The notes below the pieces were generated by a model that worked only from the letters and a program-made list of their open reading frames with translations, did no database searches and was not told the DNA's origin. From Lachnospiraceae bacterium (GTDB lineage: Bacteria; Bacillota; Clostridia; Lachnospirales; Lachnospiraceae), in NCBI GenBank assembly GCA_022767285.1, contig JALENY010000038.1, positions 1 through 64,000 of the forward strand: DNA of 64,000 nucleotides. Direction: 5' to 3'. This document shows, one piece after another, positions 1-7,700 of this stretch. The position numbers were made by a program, and so were the translations under genes. Every line of letters begins with the position of its first letter. Position 1 is the first letter of the stretch.

Positions 1-1
1 G

Positions 2-199
2 ATGGAGCGTCCGCTTACTCTGGAGACGGACAAAGAATACGAACTTGCACTCTATATACAGGATACGATCGCCGTACTCTATGTAAACAACGATGTGGCT
101 TTTGGTTTCAGAATGTATAATTATCAGGGACGCAGTCTCGGGATCTTTGTCTCTGAGGGGAATCTGGAAGTAAAAGATGCAGTGATTATGACGGAATGA
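2..199 (+). CDS. C-terminal fragment of a GH32-like glycosidase (partial)
   Basis: The reading frame is already open at the window edge and stops at 197-199, so only the last 65 residues are visible. The pattern of short beta strands ending in a run like SLGIFVSEGNLEVKDA resembles the C-terminal beta-sandwich of family 32 glycoside hydrolases (sucrose- and fructan-splitting enzymes). No catalytic residue lies in this part, so the assignment rests on weak similarity alone. It could equally be the jelly-roll end of another glycosidase. Confidence 0.45.
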   Translation: MERPLTLETDKEYELALYIQDTIAVLYVNNDVAFGFRMYNYQGRSLGIFVSEGNLEVKDAVIMTE

Positions 200-253
200 T
201 AGACAGGAGGAAAATAAGAAGGGATATAGAGGTGATAATGAAGGGAAACATAA

Positions 254-448
254 TATTTTTGATTCAATGAAAATGTGGCGGCAAAACTGGGCGTAGATGA
301 AGAGTATGTCTATCAGGAATTTACTGAAAAGAGCGACATTCTGAACGGATATATCGTGCCGGAATATGAAGTGCTGCATACTCAGAGCCGGGAATATATC
401 GTAGACGACCTTCTTGATGTAATGAAAGAAAGAGGTGTGAAAGTATGA
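254..448 (+). pseudogene. Remnant of a DUF3791 protein, start lost
   Basis: The frame from the stop at 251-253 to the TGA at 446-448 reads as the typical end of a small DUF3791 protein (NVAAKLGVDEEYVYQEF, then DILNGYIVPEYEVLHT and a last stretch ending VMKERGVKV). There is no ATG in the frame and the usual N-terminal residues are missing; only a GTG at 275 could serve. It ends in an ATGA overlap with the next frame at 445, as intact copies of this gene set do. I read it as a 5'-truncated gene. DUF3791 proteins have no established function but are often found in small modules with DUF3990. Confidence 0.5.
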
Positions 449-570
449 TTCTCTATCATGGGATGGAAGCCATCAACCGTCTGCGATATGAAAAGCCGAA
501 CCTTCAAATTTGTTTCCACACGGAGAAGGCATTGTCTCTGCTGCATTTTGAAGGGAGTGAAATATCATGA
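445..570 (+). pseudogene. DUF3990 gene with an internal deletion
   Basis: A 41-codon frame starts MILYHG, the usual start of DUF3990 (putative ADP-ribosyltransferase-like) proteins, and ends in QICFHTEKALSLLHFEGSE, which resembles their C-terminus. The whole middle (normally well over 100 residues) is missing, so the two ends are joined in frame. It overlaps both neighbours by ATGA (445-448 and 567-570), so translational coupling is kept although the protein cannot be functional. The family assignment is from memory of the motifs and is moderately sure. Confidence 0.5.
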
Positions 571-788
571 CAGCGAATCCGATTTTACTTCAGAAAAAAT
601 ACAGCCGTGTCATTGAGTGCTTTGCTAAACAGCAGGGACTTTCACTGGATACGGCATTGGATTTCTTTTACCATTCCGAGGTCTATCAGCTGATTCGTGA
701 CGGTGTATCGGATATGCACTGCATGAGCGATGCGTATCTGGCAGAGGAACTGCAACAGGAATATGCTGAGAAAAATGTGGGATACTAA
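567..788 (+). CDS. DUF3791 family small protein
   Basis: A 73-residue protein, complete from ATG to stop, starting 4 nt inside the previous frame. The sequence (IECFAKQQGLSLDTALDFF, then SEVYQLIRDGVSDMHCMS) fits the second, shorter DUF3791-type protein that commonly closes DUF3791-DUF3990-DUF3791 modules in Lachnospiraceae. It seems intact but its partners 254-570 are decayed. No signal peptide or membrane segment. The function of the family is unknown; an accessory toxin-like or effector-like module is a guess. Confidence 0.55.
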   Translation: MTANPILLQKKYSRVIECFAKQQGLSLDTALDFFYHSEVYQLIRDGVSDMHCMSDAYLAEELQQEYAEKNVGY

Positions 789-944
789 GGAAGAAAAAAA
801 TTTTGAGGATAAGCTGAATGAGGAAGTTCTGGAAAGAGCAAAGATAATCCACATTAGTTTTGTGACAATGACTTGACATCCCCAGGGGGGCTGTGTTTGA
901 GGGATAGCATACCAATTTAAAATGCCCTTATGTGAAAAAATATA

Positions 945-974
945 TTGAATAAAACTGCCTTTTGTGAGTATAAT
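945..974 (+). promoter_or_regulatory. Promoter of the crRNA-like RNA gene
   Basis: A TTGAAT box at 945-950 and a perfect TATAAT at 969-974 are 18 bp apart, the form of a vegetative sigma-70/SigA promoter. The expected start is near 980-982, about 48 nt before the degenerate CRISPR repeat at 1029. No convincing protein gene follows, which supports transcription of a small RNA. Confidence 0.7.
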
Positions 975-1028
975 CACTTATGAAAAGCAAAAAGATGCAA
1001 TGGTTTTGGATGCGATGAAGCCATTCTG

Positions 1029-1062
1029 GTCGCTTACCCAAATGGTATGCGTGAGTAGAAAT
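1029..1062 (+). repeat. Degenerate solo CRISPR repeat
   Basis: A 34-nt copy of the 33-bp array repeat. It keeps GTC at the 5' end, a hairpin of the same form and the identical 3' tag TGAGTAGAAAT, while the loop and much of the stem sequence differ. This is the pattern of selection for Cas5c recognition and crRNA tag function rather than random decay of an old array. Confidence 0.85.
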
Positions 1063-1089
1063 GATTTTGATATGTGTTATTAAAAAGGG

Positions 1090-1136
1090 ATAGTTGCTTG
1101 CACGATACAGTTTTCATGCAAAGCAGCTATTTTTTT
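1090..1136 (+). terminator. Intrinsic terminator of the crRNA-like RNA
   Basis: ATAGTTGCTTGCA (1090-1102) pairs with TGCAAAGCAGCTAT (1117-1130), with a single bulged A and one G-U pair, followed by seven T (1130-1136). The 5' arm begins 27 nt after the degenerate repeat, so the guide is probably defined by this hairpin rather than by a second repeat. Confidence 0.8.
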
Positions 1137-1227
1137 GTTGATAAAACATTTTTAATAAGGTGACAAAACTATGCTATGGTTAAACGATTAATAATTGGTT
1201 TTTGAATATAAATGACACTAAAAATCA

Positions 1228-1249
1228 AATAACATATATCAAAATCGAG
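1228..1249 (-). promoter_or_regulatory. Protospacer-like target with PAM in the cas3 promoter region
   Basis: The plus strand reads AATAACATATATCAAAATC at 1228-1246, the reverse complement of the guide at 1063-1081 except at guide position 12 (G opposite T, a tolerated wobble). On the minus strand the bases 5' of the protospacer are CTC (complement of 1247-1249), which fits the YYC PAM described for type I-C. The matched seed is uninterrupted for the first 11 nt. Complementarity stops abruptly after 19 nt (4 of the next 15 match). The site abuts the -35 box at 1250, so a bound Cascade would occlude RNA polymerase. Confidence 0.85.
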
Positions 1250-1278
1250 TTGTAAACTGTGGAATGGAATGCTAAAAT
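1250..1278 (+). promoter_or_regulatory. Promoter of the cas operon
   Basis: TTGTAA (1250-1255) and TAAAAT (1273-1278) are 17 bp apart, giving a start near 1285 and a 5' leader of about 75 nt before cas3. It is the best-spaced pair upstream of cas3. The PAM of the protospacer-like site (1247-1249) touches its -35 box directly. Confidence 0.65.
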
Positions 1279-1359
1279 AGAAATGGAATTATGATAGTAA
1301 AAATAATTAAGGGTTTAATTTGTTACAGACAATGAGGAAAGTAGACAAAAGGGTGGATT

Positions 1360-3561
1360 ATGAAATCTGTGTATAAGGCTCATATTAATGAAAATACAAG
1401 AGAAATTCAGACTATCAAAGAACACAGTGAGAATACGGCTGATTTATGCAGGCAGTTTGCAGTGCCGGTATTAAAGGATTTTATGTATAACACTGGATTG
1501 CTGCATGATATAGGAAAATATCAGGAAGATTTTCAGCACCGACTTGATGGAAAAAAAATTAAAGTGGAACATTCTACTTGCGGAGCCATTGCGGTCAAAA
1601 AACTATATCCTGACGCTATTGGTCTGATGATGGAATATAGTATTGCCGGACATCATAGCGGCATTCCCGATGGCGGTTATAAGAATGATACGCCGGATAT
1701 GCCTACGTTGTGCGGAAGGTTAAAACGTAATTTTGAAGATTTCAGTGCATATAAAGAAGAACTAAAGCTTTTGGAAATTAACCGAATGGAAATTATAGAT
1801 TTTTTGATGCAGGACTGTGGGAAAAATAAGGAAATACTTGTGGATAAGTTCGCTTTTTTAACACGATATGCATTTTCTTGTCTTGTGGATGCGGATTCTA
1901 TTGATACCGCCCGCTTTTGCAGCGGGGAAAAAATACGTCCATTGACAGCTGATTTTCAGGCATGCCTGGAAAAGGTGAATGTAAGACTCAATTCTTTTGT
2001 CTGTACGACAACCTTACAGAAAACCCGTGCGCTTTTGCAGCAGCAGGTATTTGGAAAGACTGATGTAAACGGGGAAATCTACCTCATGAATATGCCAACC
2101 GGGAGCGGAAAGACATTGTGCAGTGTGAAATTTGCTTTGGAAAGAGCAATCCGGGCGGGAAAGAAGAGGATCATCTACATAATTCCATATAACAGTATTA
2201 TCGACCAGACGATGACCGTATTTGAAGAAATATTTGGATCTGATGCGGAGATCCTGCGCCATCAGTCAACTTTTTCCTATGAAGAAAATGATTATACAGA
2301 AGATTATCGAAAGGCAGCCAAAAGTGCGGCAGAGAACTGGGATGTGGCCTCAATTATAGTTTCTACGGCTGTTCAGTTTTTTGAATCCGTTTATGCAAAT
2401 AAGCGAGGAAAGCTTCGGAAACTACATAATATGGCAGACAGTATACTGATTTTTGATGAAGCTCATTTGATGCCTCAGAACTATCTGCAGCCATGTCTAC
2501 GTGCAATTACATATATTACAAAATATTTGAATAGTGAAGCGGTGTTTCTGACAGCAACGATGCCTGATTTTCCTAAATTACTTCGGCAGTATGCACTAGA
2601 AAACAGTCAGATTATTGACTTGATTGACGATACCTCTATGTTTTGTGCATTCCGAAAATGTAAGTATCAGACTTTGGGAAAACTTAATGCGGAAAGCCTT
2701 CTTGAAAAGGCCATGAGTTATCCGTCCTCTTTAATTATTGTTAATAAAAAACAGTCTGCAAAAAAGCTTTTTGAATTATGTGGCGGGAAAAAATATCATT
2801 TATCGACATACATGACAGCATATGATCGTGAAAAAATAATTCAGGAAATTCGAAATGAGTTGAAACAATTAGAAAAAGATTTCCCTGATTACAGAGATGT
2901 ACCACCGGGCAGACGGATTACAATCATATCCACATCTTTAATTGAAGCGGGAGTTGATTTGGATATTTACACAGTGTATCGTGAATTATCGGGACTCGAT
3001 AGTATCCTGCAGGCCGGAGGAAGATGTAACCGGGAGGGTAAACGAAACCAGGCCGATGTGTATATATTTGAGTTTGATGATCAGAACAGAATTTCACAGG
3101 ATATGAGAAGTAATATTACAGCAGGCATTTTAGATAAATATGAAGATATTTCGTGTCCGCAGAGCATTAAAGAGTATTATGACAGGCTGTTTTTTGTAAA
3201 AAGAGAAACGATAGAGGGAAAGACAATTACGCGTAATTGTTCTGACATCTATAGTATTCCTTTTGCCGAATATGCACGAGATTTTGAACTGATTGATTCC
3301 GGGACAATTCCGCTGGTTGTAGCACGGGACGAGCTGAGCAGGAAGGTTGTGGATTCATTGAAGTTTACTGGCGGCGGCCTCGGTATTGCGAGACAATTAC
3401 AAAAGTATACATGCTCTGTTTATCAGAAGGAGTTGGATGATCTGATACGACAGCATGTGGTGGATGATTTTGGAACAGGCATTTTATGTCTTACTAATGC
3501 AGATTATTACGATGAGAATACAGGCATTACATTTGAAGCAAAGGATTACTTTGTGTGTTGA
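1360..3561 (+). CDS. cas3: Cas3 nuclease-helicase, type I-C
   Basis: At 733 residues this is a full-length Cas3 with an N-terminal HD nuclease and a C-terminal superfamily 2 helicase. HD-domain metal ligands are visible at H22, H49-D50 (LLHDIGK), H71 and H98-H99. The helicase shows Walker A MPTGSGKT (K251) and DEAH at residues 366-369, with a later QAGGRCNR motif. It is recruited by Cascade after target recognition and unwinds and degrades the non-target strand in the cytoplasm. A GGGTGG ribosome site lies close before the ATG. It is the first gene of the cas operon, and the promoter upstream overlaps the target of the crRNA-like RNA. No truncation or frameshift is seen. Confidence 0.96.
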   Translation: MKSVYKAHINENTREIQTIKEHSENTADLCRQFAVPVLKDFMYNTGLLHDIGKYQEDFQHRLDGKKIKVEHSTCGAIAVKKLYPDAIGLMMEYSIAGHHSGIPDGGYKNDTPDMPTLCGRLKRNFEDFSAYKEELKLLEINRMEIIDFLMQDCGKNKEILVDKFAFLTRYAFSCLVDADSIDTARFCSGEKIRPLTADFQACLEKVNVRLNSFVCTTTLQKTRALLQQQVFGKTDVNGEIYLMNMPTGSGKTLCSVKFALERAIRAGKKRIIYIIPYNSIIDQTMTVFEEIFGSDAEILRHQSTFSYEENDYTEDYRKAAKSAAENWDVASIIVSTAVQFFESVYANKRGKLRKLHNMADSILIFDEAHLMPQNYLQPCLRAITYITKYLNSEAVFLTATMPDFPKLLRQYALENSQIIDLIDDTSMFCAFRKCKYQTLGKLNAESLLEKAMSYPSSLIIVNKKQSAKKLFELCGGKKYHLSTYMTAYDREKIIQEIRNELKQLEKDFPDYRDVPPGRRITIISTSLIEAGVDLDIYTVYRELSGLDSILQAGGRCNREGKRNQADVYIFEFDDQNRISQDMRSNITAGILDKYEDISCPQSIKEYYDRLFFVKRETIEGKTITRNCSDIYSIPFAEYARDFELIDSGTIPLVVARDELSRKVVDSLKFTGGGLGIARQLQKYTCSVYQKELDDLIRQHVVDDFGTGILCLTNADYYDENTGITFEAKDYFVC

Positions 3562-3611
3562 TTAATTGATTGAGAAATAAGTATGTTTTTAGGAAAGGAG
3601 TGAGGAATAGT

Positions 3612-4340
3612 ATGGGCTATGGTTTTAAGATAATGGTAGAAGGTGATTATGCATGCTATACAAGACCCGAGCTAAAAGTAGAAAGAGTAAGTTATGACGT
3701 TCCTACACCCGGGGCACTGGAAGGGATGCTTAAAAGTGTGTATTGGAAACCATCGATACGTTATGTGATTGATAAAATTATTGTGTTCAATGAGATTGAT
3801 TTTATCAATATCCGAAGGAATGAAGTGAAAGACAAGGTGCTTTACAGCGCAGTCAAAGGCCAGATGAATGGTAAAGGTGCAAACCCGTGTATCTATGCAT
3901 CAGAGAGCAGAAGCCAAAGAGCATCTATGATTTTAAAAAATGTAAAGTATGGTGTGGAATTTCATTTTGAATTGACGGGCCTGAAAGATGAAAAGGAAGA
4001 GGATGGGGAAAACAAACATTATAATATTATTAAACGAAGACTGGAAAAAGGCCAGTATTTCAGGTATCCATGTATGGGCTGCAGTGAATTTCCGGTAAAA
4101 AGGATGGAACTGGTAGAAGAGTTTGACGAGAATCTGATCAGCAGCAGAATCCTGGATATGGGAGATGTAGATTTGGGTTTTATGAGCTACAAAGTTGCTT
4201 TTTCTGACCAGGGAAGGCCGGTAAATGATGACTGGGAAAATCCCAGATTTTCCGATAAAGCTTCTACCATGTATTACAGGCCGCATATGGTCAATGGTGT
4301 GATAGATGTGAAAAAATACAGGGAGGAGTTAAGATGCTGA
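3612..4340 (+). CDS. cas5c: Cas5c crRNA endonuclease and Cascade subunit
   Basis: The likely start is ATG 3612 (MGYGFKIMVEGDYACYTRPE), with AGGAAAGGAG upstream; a TTG at 3570 would add 14 residues without family similarity. The 242-residue length is normal. In type I-C systems Cas5c (Cas5d) replaces Cas6: it cuts each repeat at the base of its hairpin, leaving an 11-nt 5' tag, and stays in Cascade. Tyr44 (in LKSVYWKP) sits where the family has its conserved catalytic tyrosine. The expected Lys-His pair seems to be K112-Y113 here, though I could not align it. The 3' end overlaps cas8c by 7 nt. Confidence 0.93.
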   Translation: MGYGFKIMVEGDYACYTRPELKVERVSYDVPTPGALEGMLKSVYWKPSIRYVIDKIIVFNEIDFINIRRNEVKDKVLYSAVKGQMNGKGANPCIYASESRSQRASMILKNVKYGVEFHFELTGLKDEKEEDGENKHYNIIKRRLEKGQYFRYPCMGCSEFPVKRMELVEEFDENLISSRILDMGDVDLGFMSYKVAFSDQGRPVNDDWENPRFSDKASTMYYRPHMVNGVIDVKKYREELRC

Positions 4341-6142
4341 TAAAAGCGCTTAGTGATTACTATGACATTCTCGCTGCAGAAGGGAAAATCCTTCCGGATG
4401 GGTACTCAAAAGTAAATGTACATTATATGATTTGCCTCAATGCAGAAGGGAAAATAGAAGACATCATTGATTGCCAGGAAAAAATACAGAACAAAACGGA
4501 TAAAGGAAAGATAAAGGAAAAGTGGGTACCAAGGATAGAGGAAATGCCCCAGAGAACAGAAAAAACGGGAATTGACAGCAACATAGTTGAGCATCGTCCG
4601 CTTTATATATTCGGACTGAATTGGGAGGAGGAAGGATTAACGCCGGATGATCGAACAGGAAAGGCCAGAAAATCGCATGAAGCATTTGTGAAATCAAATC
4701 TGGAATTTCTGGAAGGAATTGATTCACCAGTGGTGAATGCTTACCGTAATTTCCTGAGGACATGGAAGCCGGAGGAGGAAACAGAGAATGAAAAGCTGCT
4801 GATGCTGGGGAAAAACTACGGAAAATCATGTTTTGCGTTTTGTCTGACTGGATATCCGGATCTGCCTCTGCATAATGATAGGAAGGTCCGACAGAAATGG
4901 GAACAGGTTTACCGTGGTGGAACTTCTGAGAATAAAAAAGGATATGCTGCACAATGTGCGGTCAGCGGGGAAGAATGTGAGATAGCCCGGATTCATAATA
5001 AAATTAAAGGAGTCTATGGCGGCCTTGCCACAGGTTCGGTCCTGATTGGATTTAATAATCCTTCTGAGAGTTCCTATGGAAATGAACAGTCATTTAACAG
5101 CAATATTTCCCAGACGGTTATGAAAAAATACACGGAAGCACTGAATTTTTTGCTGGCAACTTCTAACCATAAAATTCTTTTGGATGATATGACCATTGTA
5201 TTCTGGGCGATGGACACGGGTGAGGTATATGAGGATATGATTTTGGCAATGCTCTGTGGGCAGTCGGATAAAATGAATGCAGAAGAGACAGAAGGTATGC
5301 TGAAGAATCTGCTTGCGAGCGGCAGAAGTGGAAAAGTAACAGAAGGGCGGCTTCAATCTTTGAGTATGATTGAATCGGATGTTGATTTTTATATGCTTGG
5401 GTTAAAACCAAATTCTTCAAGACTTTCTGTTAAATTCATTTTTCGAAAAAAATATGCAGATCTCCTCTGGAACATTGCGCAGTTTCAGAAGGATATACAG
5501 ATCTCCGAAGAATTATATCCGGTTTCTTTTTCCAGGATTAAAGAAGAGCTGCGATCCCCGAAGAGTACTTCGGAAAAAATAAATCCGGCATTACTGACAA
5601 AACTATTTGAGTCAGTTATTTATGGGAATATGTATCCGACGACTCTGCTTGAAACTGTGGTGCGGAGAGTAAAGACTGATCGGAAGAAAGGAGTTAACAG
5701 GGTACGAGCAGGAATTATAAAAGCGTGTATCAATAGAAATTATAAAAGGGAGGAATTTGGAGTGGCACTGGATAAAGAAAATTGTGGACAGGCATATGTA
5801 TGCGGAAGGCTGTTTGCGGTTTTGGAAAAACTGCAGAGGGATGCATCCGGTACAAAGCTTAACAGAACTATTAAAGATGCATATTTTGCATCTGCATCTG
5901 CAAAACCGGCAATGATATTTCCCAAATTGATTAAGCTGGCACAGAATCACTTAAATAAAGTAAACAGTCCAACATATTACAGCATATTATTAGGCGAGAT
6001 TATGGACAAACTGAATGGTGAATTTCCGGAGACACTTTTACTTCAGGATCAGGGGCGGTTTATTATAGGATACTACCAGCAATACCAGAGTTTTTTTGAG
6101 AAAAAAGGGAAAACAGAAAACAACGAAATGGAGGAAAATTAA
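4334..6142 (+). CDS. cas8c: Cas8c large subunit of type I-C Cascade (Csd1)
   Basis: 602 residues, the usual size of Csd1/Cas8c. In this subtype it recognises the PAM, and an internal start within the gene usually also supplies the small subunit (Cas11c), so the C-terminal third may be made separately. The start codon lies inside the end of cas5c with GGAGG 7 nt upstream. Recognition rests on position, length and the family-like start (DYYDILAAEGKILPDGYSKV). It ends 1 nt before cas7. The PAM of the promoter target (CTC) would be read by this protein. Confidence 0.93.
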   Translation: MLIKALSDYYDILAAEGKILPDGYSKVNVHYMICLNAEGKIEDIIDCQEKIQNKTDKGKIKEKWVPRIEEMPQRTEKTGIDSNIVEHRPLYIFGLNWEEEGLTPDDRTGKARKSHEAFVKSNLEFLEGIDSPVVNAYRNFLRTWKPEEETENEKLLMLGKNYGKSCFAFCLTGYPDLPLHNDRKVRQKWEQVYRGGTSENKKGYAAQCAVSGEECEIARIHNKIKGVYGGLATGSVLIGFNNPSESSYGNEQSFNSNISQTVMKKYTEALNFLLATSNHKILLDDMTIVFWAMDTGEVYEDMILAMLCGQSDKMNAEETEGMLKNLLASGRSGKVTEGRLQSLSMIESDVDFYMLGLKPNSSRLSVKFIFRKKYADLLWNIAQFQKDIQISEELYPVSFSRIKEELRSPKSTSEKINPALLTKLFESVIYGNMYPTTLLETVVRRVKTDRKKGVNRVRAGIIKACINRNYKREEFGVALDKENCGQAYVCGRLFAVLEKLQRDASGTKLNRTIKDAYFASASAKPAMIFPKLIKLAQNHLNKVNSPTYYSILLGEIMDKLNGEFPETLLLQDQGRFIIGYYQQYQSFFEKKGKTENNEMEEN

Positions 6143-6143
6143 G

Positions 6144-7004
6144 ATGGCAATTGAGAACAGATATGATTTCGTAATGCTTTTTGACGTGGAAAACGGTAAT
6201 CCAAATGGTGACCCGGATGCAGGGAATGCTCCTCGTGTAGACCCGGAAACAGGATGCGGATATATTACTGATGTATGCCTGAAAAGAAAAATCCGAAATT
6301 TTGTGGAATTATATAAAGAAGGAGATGAAGGTTATAATATTTTGATTAAACCGGACAGATATCTCAATGCAAAGTTTACGGAGGCATATGAGAAGGAAGG
6401 ATTGAAAACGAAAAATAAAGGGAAAAATGCGGATGATGTGAAGACTGCCCGCGATTTTATGTGCAGAAATTATTTTGATGTGCGGGCGTTTGGTGCAGTT
6501 ATGTCAACAGGTGAAGATCCATGCGGTATTGTAAGAGGGCCTGTTCAGATTAACTTTGCCAGAAGCTTATCTCCTATCAATATTCAGGATGTATCTATTA
6601 CCCGTCAGGCCCGCACAACGGAGGCAAGAACCGAAACAGGAGAAACTGAGATGGGAAGAAAAAGCGTTATTCCATATGCTCTTTATCGGGCGGAAGGTTA
6701 TGTATCTGCGGCACTTGCAAATAAGGTGACAAAACTGTCAGAAGACGATCTTGAGTTATTGTGGACTGCTATTGTTAATATGTTTGAAAATGACCACAGT
6801 GCAGCGAGGGGAAAAATGTGTATGAGAAAACTGTATGTTTTCAAACACAGTAATGTTTTAGGAAATTGTCCGTCACATATTTTGTTTGACAAGATACGGG
6901 TAGACTTAAAAAATCAGGAAGAGCCGCCGCGTAAGTTTGTAGATTATCAGATTACAGTGGAAGAGCAGATGCCGGAAGGTGTCGAATTGATTGAAAAGTT
7001 ATGA
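6144..7004 (+). CDS. cas7: Cas7 backbone subunit of type I-C Cascade (Csd2)
   Basis: ATG 6144, with GGAGG at 6130-6134, gives a 286-residue protein beginning MAIENRYDFVMLFDVENGNP, the normal Csd2 start; an upstream in-frame ATG inside cas8c is not needed. Several copies coat the guide part of the crRNA. The NGNPNGDPD segment and the later ITRQARTTEART stretch are typical of the family. The stop overlaps the cas4 start (ATGA at 7001-7004), so the two are probably translationally coupled. Confidence 0.95.
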   Translation: MAIENRYDFVMLFDVENGNPNGDPDAGNAPRVDPETGCGYITDVCLKRKIRNFVELYKEGDEGYNILIKPDRYLNAKFTEAYEKEGLKTKNKGKNADDVKTARDFMCRNYFDVRAFGAVMSTGEDPCGIVRGPVQINFARSLSPINIQDVSITRQARTTEARTETGETEMGRKSVIPYALYRAEGYVSAALANKVTKLSEDDLELLWTAIVNMFENDHSAARGKMCMRKLYVFKHSNVLGNCPSHILFDKIRVDLKNQEEPPRKFVDYQITVEEQMPEGVELIEKL

Positions 7005-7675
7005 GTATGATAGAAATTTCCATTCGTTCTATTCAGCATTATATGTATTGCCCGCATCGATGGGGACTGTTGGAGATTGACAAAGCATGGGCTGAAAATG
7101 CATTTGTGACAAAGGCAAATCTCATGCATGACCGAGTTCATGACCCTGAACAGAATTACATATCAAGAGGAAAAAAGGTATATACATCTGTTCCGGTTTA
7201 TAATGATTTGGATGAGTATAATTTATATGGTGTAACCGATTGTCTGGAAATGACAGAGAATAAAAATGGAATTTCAATAGACGGGAGTGAAGAAAAATAT
7301 AATATCTGCATTGTAGAGTATAAGCCGACCAAACCAAAGAATGAAGAGTACCATGGAGAAGATCTGATGCAGGTGTTTGCTCAGAAAGTTTGCGTGGATT
7401 ATGTATTTGGCGGTGATTGCGAAGCGGTTCTGTACTATGCAGATGTAAAGAAACGCATTAAGCTTCCTTTAAAAGATAACTTTGAGGTGTATGACAGACA
7501 ATTGATAGAATTACTGAAAGAAATGAGAAGTAATTTAGAGCGGGGCATGATCCCGCCAATTCGAAAAGGGCAGAAATGCAGCGGATGCTCTATGAAAGAT
7601 TTGTGTATGCCATCGATTAAAAAAACAGGCAATTTTTGGTCTGAAATCCGGAAAATTCAAGAGACAGAAGTGTAA
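7001..7675 (+). CDS. cas4: Cas4 adaptation nuclease
   Basis: 224 residues with the RecB-like nuclease motifs D80 (GVTD), E106-x-K108 (VEYKP) and Q124 (LMQVFAQK). Four cysteines that can hold an iron-sulphur cluster are at C17 and C193, C196, C202 (CSGCSMKDLC). Cas4 works with Cas1-Cas2 to trim prespacers and select those next to a correct PAM. It overlaps cas7 by 4 nt and is followed 25 nt later by cas1. All key residues are present, so spacer acquisition should be possible. Confidence 0.95.
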   Translation: MSMIEISIRSIQHYMYCPHRWGLLEIDKAWAENAFVTKANLMHDRVHDPEQNYISRGKKVYTSVPVYNDLDEYNLYGVTDCLEMTENKNGISIDGSEEKYNICIVEYKPTKPKNEEYHGEDLMQVFAQKVCVDYVFGGDCEAVLYYADVKKRIKLPLKDNFEVYDRQLIELLKEMRSNLERGMIPPIRKGQKCSGCSMKDLCMPSIKKTGNFWSEIRKIQETEV

Positions 7676-7700
7676 GTACGTTAGCTGAAGAGGAAAGATT

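Larger units (their letters stand above)
981..1136 (+). ncRNA. Stand-alone crRNA-like RNA (CreR-like), predicted autorepressor of the cas operon
   Basis: The unit runs from a promoter (945-974) to an intrinsic terminator (1090-1136). At 1029-1062 lies one degenerate copy of the CRISPR repeat used in the array at 9268-10435. The first three bases and the last 12 (GTGAGTAGAAAT) are identical, so the 11-nt crRNA tag left by Cas5c cleavage is kept. The arms differ but still pair (CGCTTACC 1031-1038 with GGTATGCG 1044-1051, one mismatch, loop CAAAT). The sequence after it, GATTTTGATATGTGTTATT (1063-1081), is complementary to the cas3 promoter region at 1228-1246 with one mismatch. There is no second repeat; a 33-36 nt guide would run into the terminator stem. 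Such units are known from other type I systems as CreA/CreR, where they guide Cascade to repress a toxin or the cas genes. Function here is inferred. Confidence 0.85.

Noticed and set aside
775..876. 33-codon frame starting MWDTKEEKNFEDKL after the DUF3791 gene
   Set aside because: No ribosome site, no recognisable family and it runs into the region of the RNA promoter. Probably chance.
1290..1300. Second possible -10 box (TATGAT) before cas3
   Set aside because: No -35 box at a suitable distance; the pair at 1250-1278 has exact 17-bp spacing.
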